The notes under the pieces: generated by a model | Seen by the model: the letters and a program-made list of their open reading frames with translations, nothing else | Databases searched by the model: none | Told to the model about the DNA's origin: nothing | Made by a program: the position numbers and the translations under genes | NCBI GenBank assembly: GCA_001001185.1 | Contig: LCKC01000004.1 | Location: 1-34,150, forward strand | Direction of reading: 5' to 3' | DNA from: Parcubacteria group bacterium GW2011_GWB1_45_10 | Lineage (GTDB): Bacteria > Patescibacteriota > Minisyncoccia > UBA6257 > Brennerbacteraceae | DNA length: 34,150 bases | Shown here: positions 1 to 6,943 of the stretch, in pieces | Layout of the letters: the number at the start of each line of letters is the position of its first letter | Numbering within the stretch: the stretch's first letter is position 1

Positions 1-344
1 CACCGCCATCCTTTTCCGCCAGTTGGCGGATTCGGAATAGCAACGGCAGAGGTTTAGAGAAGGATTTTAAGGAGGGGCGGAAAAGTAATCCGAAGTTTTA
101 ACGAAGGGTACTCGCCCTCTCCGCAGCAACGAAGTTGCGAGGATGGGAGAGTCCCGCAACTGCTTGCGGGACGTCGGGATTCGAAAGGCGGAGCAGTGTC
201 CCGAGCCCACGAGGGACTGTGAGCCAGGGTCGTGAAATTTTGCGAGCGGCGGCAAGCAAAATATTCCTGACCGAATCTCGCCCTCTCCGTCAGACCTGCG
301 CGGCGATTAAGCAAGGTCGGCTAATTAATTTCAAAAAAACTTTT

Positions 345-473
345 ATGATGCCATATGGTTATAACTGGAGCATGATGTCGGGTTTTGGTTTTTTCTGTTT
401 CATCACCTGGCTGGTGGTGATTGTTGATCTGGTTCTTTTGGGCGCCTGGCTTTGGAAGCAGATAAAGAAATAA
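345..473 (+). CDS. Small Met/aromatic-rich single-pass membrane protein (MMPYGYNWSMMSGFGFFCF...WKQIKK)
   Basis: In-frame ATG at 345 within ORF 135..473; one hydrophobic TM segment; followed by a strong terminator hairpin at 501-526. Confidence 0.6.
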   Translation: MMPYGYNWSMMSGFGFFCFITWLVVIVDLVLLGAWLWKQIKK

Positions 474-500
474 AGCCAAAGTGTTTTGGTTTTGGAAATA

Positions 501-526
501 AAAACCTCCCGCATTGCGGGAGGTTT
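501..526 (+). terminator. Terminator-like perfect hairpin aaaacctcccgc-att-gcgggaggtttt
   Basis: 12-bp perfect inverted repeat ending in a T run. Confidence 0.7.
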
Positions 527-808
527 TCGCCTGATAAAGGCATAAAAAGAGCAAAGCAACGGACGATTCTTGGGACGCAGCCGAGCGAAAACCCTGACTT
601 ATCGGCGGTCTTTCTGATTTAGCGCGCCCTCTTGGCGGGGCGCGATGTTCGGTCAAACATCTTCAGCTGGGCGGGCGGCCCAGCCAGTCACCAGTTATGG
701 AGAATACTTATGGAGTGGGCCGCGGCCCAAACCCATCCGTTGCTGATAAAAATATAACTCTTGTTTTCGGATTTTACAAGCGCCTGGTTTTGTCGGTTGT
801 TTTCCGCT

Positions 809-835
809 GTCAATACCCCCACTGGGGGTATTGAC
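809..835. promoter_or_regulatory. Candidate CsoR operator GTCAATACCCCC-ACT-GGGGGTATTGAC
   Basis: Perfect 12-bp inverted repeat with the ATACCCC...GGGGTAT core typical of CsoR boxes; lies upstream of a csoR-like gene. Confidence 0.7.
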
Positions 836-858
836 TTTCCGGCAAAGGAAGCGATAAT
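831..858 (+). promoter_or_regulatory. Sigma70-like promoter TTGACT-N16-GATAAT overlapping the candidate CsoR operator
   Basis: -35 at 831-836 lies in the right arm of the palindrome; -10 at 853-858. Confidence 0.55.
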
Positions 859-1036
859 GAAAAGATGACCCCGCAGTGAATTTTTGACAGCCTGCCTGTG
901 GCAGACAGGCTTCTCAGTATTTTTTGCTGCCTTGAAGCTGCGGGATAATGATGCTTTAAGCAAGTTTGCACCATATAGAGATAATCAAGTTTATTAACAT
1001 TCGAAGCTAAAAATTAATGAAAAACCTACTGCGGGG

Positions 1037-1318
1037 ATGAAACAAAATCCTTCAACAAAAAAACAAACTTTGATTGCTTTAAGAAAAGCCCAGTCATTGG
1101 TCAAAAAAATCATTCAGATGATTGACGAAGGTGTTTATTGCGTCAGGATTATGGAACAGAACCTGGCGGTTGTTGGGCTGTTGCGTTCGGCCCACGAAAA
1201 ACTTTTGGAAAATCACCTGAATACTTGTTTTCGCGAAGCCATTGGTTCGCGCGACGAAAAACGCAAACAAGAAATGATTAAAGAGATTCTTAAAGTCGTT
1301 AAATTAGCCAATAAATGA
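1037..1318 (+). CDS. csoR: CsoR/RcnR-family metal-sensing transcriptional repressor (DUF156)
   Basis: 93-aa all-helical protein with a Cys...His...Cys arrangement (VYCVRIMEQ..., HLNTCF) as in copper-type CsoR. Confidence 0.85.
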   Translation: MKQNPSTKKQTLIALRKAQSLVKKIIQMIDEGVYCVRIMEQNLAVVGLLRSAHEKLLENHLNTCFREAIGSRDEKRKQEMIKEILKVVKLANK

Positions 1319-2217
1319 TTATGCTGAATAAACTGAAACAAAATTTTTGGCCGCTGGTCGGTGTTTTGAGCATTTTGGGTTTTGCGTTTTGGGGTTATTT
1401 TACTGATTTTGAATCTTTGAAATACAACCTTGACAAAAACAGCGGTGAAAAAGTCGCGGCGCTTGACTTCAAATCTTTGGACGAAGTTCTGCCAGAAGAA
1501 ACAGTGATTCCGGTTAACTGGAATAATCTTGGCAAGCAAATGGTGGAAAACGGCGTCATTGACAAAGCCAAGTTTGAAGAGATTTATCAGAGCCGCGGCG
1601 GTTTGACTGACGAGCAAAAAAACATTTTATTTGCCGGGGATAACAGTTACATTAAAATGACTCAGGAAAATTCGGGTTTCTGGCTGAATGTTTTGTGGGG
1701 ATTTGGCTTGGCGAACAAAAACGAAATTTTGGAAAACGGTCCGATGTCTGAGCGGGGTTCCACCGGTAATTTCGCGTCAACCGGCGGCTGGAGTTTGGCG
1801 AAGGACAAAGCCATGAATCATTACAGCAAGCACCAAATGGTTGTTTTGACGCCGGAACAGCAGAAAAGAGTGGTTAATGTTTCCCAAGGGATTTATCGGC
1901 CCTGCTGTGGCAACTCGACTTATTTTCCGGACTGCAACCACGGCATGGCGATGCTCGGTCTATTGGAGATTTTGGCGGCAAATGATTTTTCCGAAGAACA
2001 GATGTTCCAGGTGGCGCTGAAAGTCAATGCTTACTGGTTTCCGGATACATATCTGACGATTGCCAAGTATTTCAAGGAAAAAGAGAACCTTTCCTGGAGC
2101 CAGGTTGACCCGAAGCTCGCTTTGGGTGAAAGCTTTTCTTCAAGTTTTGGTTATACGAACATTCTTAAACAGGTTGAGCCGGCCGAGTTTAAAAGCGGCG
2201 GCAGCTGCGGAGTTTAA
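1315..2217 (+). CDS. Membrane-anchored protein of unknown function with cysteine motif PCCGNSTYFPDCNHGMAMLG and C-terminal GGSCGV
   Basis: Full-length ORF (alternative start 1321) overlapping the csoR stop; N-terminal TM segment; Cys/His motif. Confidence 0.8.
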   Translation: MIMLNKLKQNFWPLVGVLSILGFAFWGYFTDFESLKYNLDKNSGEKVAALDFKSLDEVLPEETVIPVNWNNLGKQMVENGVIDKAKFEEIYQSRGGLTDEQKNILFAGDNSYIKMTQENSGFWLNVLWGFGLANKNEILENGPMSERGSTGNFASTGGWSLAKDKAMNHYSKHQMVVLTPEQQKRVVNVSQGIYRPCCGNSTYFPDCNHGMAMLGLLEILAANDFSEEQMFQVALKVNAYWFPDTYLTIAKYFKEKENLSWSQVDPKLALGESFSSSFGYTNILKQVEPAEFKSGGSCGV

Positions 2218-2260
2218 TCTGTTCCTGGCGGATAAAACAAATTAAAAGTAAAATAAAAGC

Positions 2261-2755
2261 ATGAAAATCAGCAACAACGCGATTGTCATTGGCCTGGCCG
2301 CAGTTTTGCTTGGCGGATTGTTTTATTGGCAAAGTAAAGCCAGCCCGTTGCCGGTAAACGCCAATAATCAGCAAGCCCAGGTTGTTCTGGACAGGTTTGT
2401 CGTTGACCTTGGCGAGATGAAGGTTGACGAAGTGAAAACCGGCGAGTTTATTTTGAAAAACAAAGGTGATGGGGCTGTGGTTTTGACTAACTTTGAAACC
2501 AGTTGTAACTGCACTTACGGAAGAGTTGTTTTTGGCGAAGCGGTTTCGCCGACATTCAATATGCGGGCGCATATGGCCCCGGGCGATTTTTGGTGGCGGC
2601 AAGAGTTGAACCCGGGCGAAGAAGTAAAGATTCAGGTGATTTACAAGCCGTCGGTCATGCCGGTTTATGGTAGCGTTGAAAGGTCTTTGCTTTTTAAAAC
2701 TTCCGATCCGAAAATGCCGAGCGTTGAGTTGAAAGTCAAAGCTTTTGTCAAATAA
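2261..2755 (+). CDS. DUF1573-type (HYDIN/Ig-like) exported domain protein
   Basis: N-terminal anchor; FVVDLGEMKVDEVKTGEFILKNKGDGAVVLTNFETSCNCTYG; basic/hydrophobic Ig-like C-terminus. Confidence 0.75.
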   Translation: MKISNNAIVIGLAAVLLGGLFYWQSKASPLPVNANNQQAQVVLDRFVVDLGEMKVDEVKTGEFILKNKGDGAVVLTNFETSCNCTYGRVVFGEAVSPTFNMRAHMAPGDFWWRQELNPGEEVKIQVIYKPSVMPVYGSVERSLLFKTSDPKMPSVELKVKAFVK

Positions 2756-2758
2756 CTG

Positions 2759-3607
2759 ATGGAGATTTCGATTTTGCTCATTCCTTCAATTGTCGTCGCT
2801 TTTGTTTCCGGCGTGATTGCTTTATTTGCGCCCTGCTGCATCTCTTTTTTGCTGCCGGCGTATCTTTCACAGCTTTTTCAAAGAAGAATTAAAGTGGTTT
2901 TGGGGACGCTGTTTTTTTCTTTGGGCATTGCCGTAGTCATGCTGCCTGTCGCCCTGGGCATCAGAACGATTGTTTTTTGGTTTAATATCTGGCATACCCA
3001 GACTTATGTTGTTGGCGGGCTGATTATGATAATTGCCGGCATCTTATTTCTGGGAAAGTTCAAGCTGCCGATGCCTGCCTGGTCGCCGAAACTTTCTTTG
3101 GGCGATTCAGCCGGCTATGGCTCAATCTTTAGTTTGGGCGTGGTTTCCGGTTTGGCGAGTTCCTGCTGCGCGCCGGTTTTGGCCGGCGCGTTGACAGTGG
3201 TGTCTTTGTCGCCGTCGCTGTTCCAGGCAGTTCTGGTGGCTTTAAGCTATGTTTTGGGCATGGTCTCACCTTTGTTTATCGCGGCGCTGCTGATGAAAAC
3301 AAACTGGCTTTCCGGTTTCAGCCGGGCTCTTGATAAAAACATCAAAGGCGTCAGGCTTGGTGATTTAATCGGCGGCCTGACCATGATTGTTTTCGGCGCT
3401 TTGATAATTTTTTTGGCTTTGACTGGCAAAGTGGTCGTGCCGGAAAAAGGCATGGAGATCGGCCAGAACATTTATTTTTGGGCCATGAACCTGAACCGGT
3501 TTTTGGCCGGAGCTTTCTGGCGCGAAGCAGTTTTTGTTGTTTTTCTTATTGGCTTTGTCTGGTGGCTGGTTTTAATGGTTAAAAAAGAAATAAATAAAGA
3601 AAAATGA
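2759..3607 (+). CDS. CcdA/DsbD-family transmembrane thiol-redox protein
   Basis: Polytopic; paired motifs FAPCCISFLLPAYL and SSCCAPVL. Confidence 0.75.
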   Translation: MEISILLIPSIVVAFVSGVIALFAPCCISFLLPAYLSQLFQRRIKVVLGTLFFSLGIAVVMLPVALGIRTIVFWFNIWHTQTYVVGGLIMIIAGILFLGKFKLPMPAWSPKLSLGDSAGYGSIFSLGVVSGLASSCCAPVLAGALTVVSLSPSLFQAVLVALSYVLGMVSPLFIAALLMKTNWLSGFSRALDKNIKGVRLGDLIGGLTMIVFGALIIFLALTGKVVVPEKGMEIGQNIYFWAMNLNRFLAGAFWREAVFVVFLIGFVWWLVLMVKKEINKEK

Positions 3608-5772
3608 ACACTCGTTCTGAACATCAGGAAAAAAGCCTAACAGCCGGAAATCACGGCGAAAATCTTTACGCCTGCCCGATGCATCCGGAAATAAAATCGG
3701 ATATGCCCGGCAAGTGTCGGCTTTGCGGCATGGTTTTAGTCCGAAATCAGATATCAGATATCCGATATCCGAAATCCGACAAGCACGCGGGACATTCTTT
3801 GGAGATGTTCATTAAAAAATTCTGGCTGAGCCTGGCCTTGACCCTGCCAGTGGTTTTTGTTTCTGACGTGGTCCAGGAATTTTTTGGTTTTAGCGTTGAC
3901 AAAAATGTTTCCCAGATTGTTTCCTTGATTCTCGGTTCCGTCGTGTTTTTTTACGGCGGCAGTATTTTTATTAAAGGCGCAATCTCCGAACTTAAATCAA
4001 AGCTGCCGGGCATGATGAGTCTGATTGCCCTGGCAATCAGCGCTGCGTACATTTTCAGTGTTTTTGCGGTTTTGCTGAAAAGCGGCGAGTCGCTTTTTTG
4101 GGAGCTGACGACCCTGATTACGATTATGCTTTTGGGCCATTGGCTGGAGATGAGAGCGGTTAAAGGCGTTCAGGACGCGCTGAAAGAGCTGTCAAAGCTT
4201 TTGCCGGACAAAGCCGAGCTGGTTTTAAGCAACGAACTGTCAAAAGGAACCAATATTAAAACAAAACTGGTCAATATTTCTGAGTTAAAGGTTGGCGACG
4301 TGATTTTGGTTAAGCCGGGAGAAAAAATTGCTGCTGACGGCAGGGTGGCGCAGGGAAACTCTGAAGTTGACGAGTCAATGGTGACTGGCGAATCTCGTCC
4401 GGTCAAAAAGCAGGAATCAAGCGAGGTTATCGCCGGCACGATTAACGGCGACGGCAGTTTGCTGGTCAAGATTGAAAAAATCGGCGAAAACACTTTTTTA
4501 GCCGGAGTGATGAAGCTGGTGGCTGAAGCTCAAGCGTCAAAATCAAAGCTTCAGGTTTTGTCTGACAAGGCGGCTTTTGTTTTGACCTTAACGGCTTTGG
4601 GCGTTGGCAGTCTGGCGTTCGGCGCCTGGCTGTTTTTGAAAGCCGGGTTTAATTTTGCTTTGGAAAGATTAGTTTCGGTTTTAGTGATTGCCTGTCCGCA
4701 CGCTCTGGGTTTGGCGGTGCCCTTGGTGGCCTCAATCTCCACGACCAAAGCCGCGCAAAACGGTTTTTTGGTCAAGCAAAGACTGGCTTTGGAATCTGCC
4801 CGAAATATAGAGATTGTCTTGTTTGATAAAACCGGCACGCTGACCCAGGGAAGTTTTGGCGTGGCGGGCATTATTCAAAACCCGGAAAGCAAAACCCGGA
4901 TTGACGAAAACTCAATCCTGCAGCTGGCGGCTTCACTTGATTTTTATTCCGAGCATCCGGCCGCCAAAGCGCTGGTTGCTGAAGCGCGAAAAAGAAATCT
5001 TGAGCTCTTGAAAGTTGATAATTTTCAGCGTTTGCCGGGCAAAGGCGTAAAAGGGAACGTCAATGGCAAAGAACTTTTGGTCGGCGGTGAAGAAATTACC
5101 GGCAGTGTTTCAAACAGCAACTTTCAAACAACCAGTGAAGTTAAAAAACTTTCAGCACAGGGGAAAACCGTTATTTTTGTTATTTCGGCAAATGAAGTTC
5201 TTGGCGCGATTGTTTTGACGGATATGATTCGTGATGAATCAAAACAAGCGGTTCACGAACTGAAACAAATGGGAATAAAAACCGCGATGATTACCGGCGA
5301 TTCAGTTGAAGTCGCCCAATGGGTGGCCCGGGAAATCGGCATTGACGAATTCTTTGCCAGAGTTTTGCCCGAACAGAAATCAACAAAAGTCAAAGAGCTG
5401 CAGTCCCGCGGTTTGAAAGTGGCCATGGTCGGCGACGGCATTAATGACGCGCCGGCCCTGACTCAGGCTGACCTGGGCGTGGCCATTGGCGCCGGCACGA
5501 ATGTCGCGATTGAATCAGCCGGAATTATTCTGGTGAAAAACGATCCGCGCGACATCGTGAAGATTATCAAACTGTCCCGGATGACTTATAAAAAAATGAT
5601 GGAAAATCTGTTCTGGGCGACTGGCTATAATGTCGTGGCCATGCCTTTGGCCGCCGGAGTTCTGGTTTTTAAAGGGATTTTGCTTCAGCCGGCGCTGGCG
5701 GCAGTCTTGATGTCTTTGAGCACGGTTATTGTCGCTTTTAACGCTTTGCTTTTGAAAAGGGCGAAACTCTAA
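3604..5772 (+). CDS. copB: P1B-type heavy-metal (copper-type) translocating ATPase with N-terminal heavy-metal-binding domain
   Basis: YACPMHPEIKSDMPGKCRLCGM, VIACPHALGLAVP (CPH), DKTGTLTQG and GDGINDAPAL motifs; ATGA overlap with the upstream gene. Confidence 0.92.
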   Translation: MNTRSEHQEKSLTAGNHGENLYACPMHPEIKSDMPGKCRLCGMVLVRNQISDIRYPKSDKHAGHSLEMFIKKFWLSLALTLPVVFVSDVVQEFFGFSVDKNVSQIVSLILGSVVFFYGGSIFIKGAISELKSKLPGMMSLIALAISAAYIFSVFAVLLKSGESLFWELTTLITIMLLGHWLEMRAVKGVQDALKELSKLLPDKAELVLSNELSKGTNIKTKLVNISELKVGDVILVKPGEKIAADGRVAQGNSEVDESMVTGESRPVKKQESSEVIAGTINGDGSLLVKIEKIGENTFLAGVMKLVAEAQASKSKLQVLSDKAAFVLTLTALGVGSLAFGAWLFLKAGFNFALERLVSVLVIACPHALGLAVPLVASISTTKAAQNGFLVKQRLALESARNIEIVLFDKTGTLTQGSFGVAGIIQNPESKTRIDENSILQLAASLDFYSEHPAAKALVAEARKRNLELLKVDNFQRLPGKGVKGNVNGKELLVGGEEITGSVSNSNFQTTSEVKKLSAQGKTVIFVISANEVLGAIVLTDMIRDESKQAVHELKQMGIKTAMITGDSVEVAQWVAREIGIDEFFARVLPEQKSTKVKELQSRGLKVAMVGDGINDAPALTQADLGVAIGAGTNVAIESAGIILVKNDPRDIVKIIKLSRMTYKKMMENLFWATGYNVVAMPLAAGVLVFKGILLQPALAAVLMSLSTVIVAFNALLLKRAKL

Positions 5773-5777
5773 ACTTT

Positions 5778-6080
5778 TTGGTCGAAATAATTAAAGCTTT
5801 ATATAAACTTATGCTTTCTTTAAAACGTTATGGTTGGTTGTGTGTTCTGGGAGGCGAGATTGCTTACTGGGCTTGCGTCTTGGGTGGTTATCTGCCCTGG
5901 CGTACGCAAAGGGGAGTGGAACTGCACCATGCTTTATTTGAAACGATTCCCGGATTTGTTTGGGGCAGCTGGTTAAGCTATTTCTGGGGTGCGGCCTTGG
6001 TGTTTGTTTTTGCCTGGGTGTTCGCGTGGTATATGGTTTGGATGCACAACACCAGCTTGGAGAGTTCCGAAAACAGGTGA
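5778..6080 (+). CDS. Small two/three-TM membrane protein of unknown function (alternative start 5811)
   Basis: Last ORF before the strong terminator at 6105; hydrophobic. Confidence 0.65.
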   Translation: MVEIIKALYKLMLSLKRYGWLCVLGGEIAYWACVLGGYLPWRTQRGVELHHALFETIPGFVWGSWLSYFWGAALVFVFAWVFAWYMVWMHNTSLESSENR

Positions 6081-6104
6081 ATCCTGTTCGGATAATTTCT
6101 TGAT

Positions 6105-6135
6105 AACAAACCCCCGCCTTTGGCGGGGGTTTGTT
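6105..6135 (+). terminator. Strong terminator aacaaacccccgcc-ttt-ggcgggggtttgtt closing the copper operon
   Basis: 14-bp perfect stem with 3-nt loop. Confidence 0.75.
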
Positions 6136-6147
6136 ATAATTGGTTTG

Positions 6148-6618
6148 ATGAAACCTTTGAATAAACAAAAAATAATCAATTTAGTTTTACAAGAGCTTGA
6201 CAAAAAGAAGCTTGAGCTGAACAAAAGCGTTGAAGATTTAAGAAAATCAGCCAGCGAGTCTTCCAAAAGCATGGAGTCCTGGTCTGATTCTTCAAGGACG
6301 CAGTTTAACATGATGGCTGGCGCGCTTAACCGGGAAGTCGCGACCCTTGATTCAGCCGCGAGTTTTTTGAAAAACCTTGGCGGAAAGTCGGGGCTGACGG
6401 CCGCCCCTGGGTCTTTGGTTGTTGTTAAAGAAAGCGGCAAAGAGAAAAGTTTTTTCCTGGTTCCCGAGGGCAGCGGCGGATTTACAGTTAAAGTTGACGG
6501 CATTGAAGTTTTAGTCGTTGCCCTCACCTCACCAATAGGAGATATTCTGTCTGACAAAAGAATCGGCGAAACCGTGGCTTTTAACGAACTGAGTTTTGAG
6601 ATTGTTTCTTTTGAATAA
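6148..6618 (+). CDS. Protein with GreA/GreB-like C-terminal (FKBP-fold) domain and a non-Gre N-terminal helical region
   Basis: C-terminal SPIGDILSDKRIGETVAFNELSFEIVSFE resembles the GreA C-terminus; ATG at 6148. Confidence 0.6.
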   Translation: MKPLNKQKIINLVLQELDKKKLELNKSVEDLRKSASESSKSMESWSDSSRTQFNMMAGALNREVATLDSAASFLKNLGGKSGLTAAPGSLVVVKESGKEKSFFLVPEGSGGFTVKVDGIEVLVVALTSPIGDILSDKRIGETVAFNELSFEIVSFE

Positions 6619-6685
6619 AGTTTCAAGGATTTACAAAACAGAGTTAAGGGTATATATTCCCGTAATGGCGACATAAGGAGGCCGT

Positions 6686-6892
6686 ATGTTCCAGGCTTTA
6701 GCAAGATTCAAGGCTTCCTTTCCGGTCCCAACCCGGATTCGGAAATATTCTTCAGTCGCCGAAGATGGCTTTCGCCCGATGACGCCTCGTGGTCTTTGGG
6801 TGATTCACATCTCCAGGCCTTTGTCCTGTGAGCTAAAATTGCTTCGTTGGGAGACGCTCGTTGTCTTGAAGTGCTCGCAGGACATAAGTTAA
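6686..6892 (+). CDS. Candidate small protein (68 aa) with strong Shine-Dalgarno
   Basis: AAGGAGG 7 nt before ATG; terminator immediately downstream; no recognised family. Confidence 0.4.
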   Translation: MFQALARFKASFPVPTRIRKYSSVAEDGFRPMTPRGLWVIHISRPLSCELKLLRWETLVVLKCSQDIS

Positions 6893-6896
6893 TACA

Positions 6897-6920
6897 GCCG
6901 CAGGCAACTGCGGCTTTTTT
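6897..6920 (+). terminator. Terminator gccgcag-gcaa-ctgcggc-TTTTTT
   Basis: Hairpin plus T6. Confidence 0.75.
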
Positions 6921-6943
6921 GTTTGTAGTGATAAGATAAAAGC

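Noticed and set aside
54-314. Minus-strand ORF(s) 54..314 and 67..255
   Set aside because: Lie over repeat/hairpin DNA, no SD, composition not protein-like
688-963. Minus-strand ORF 688..963
   Set aside because: Overlaps the CsoR operator/promoter and hairpins; no recognised domain; likely spurious
3741-3780. CopB linker repeat as a possible protein-level metal-binding repeat
   Set aside because: Period is 7 nt, so the amino acid sequence is not repeated; DNA-level origin is a better explanation
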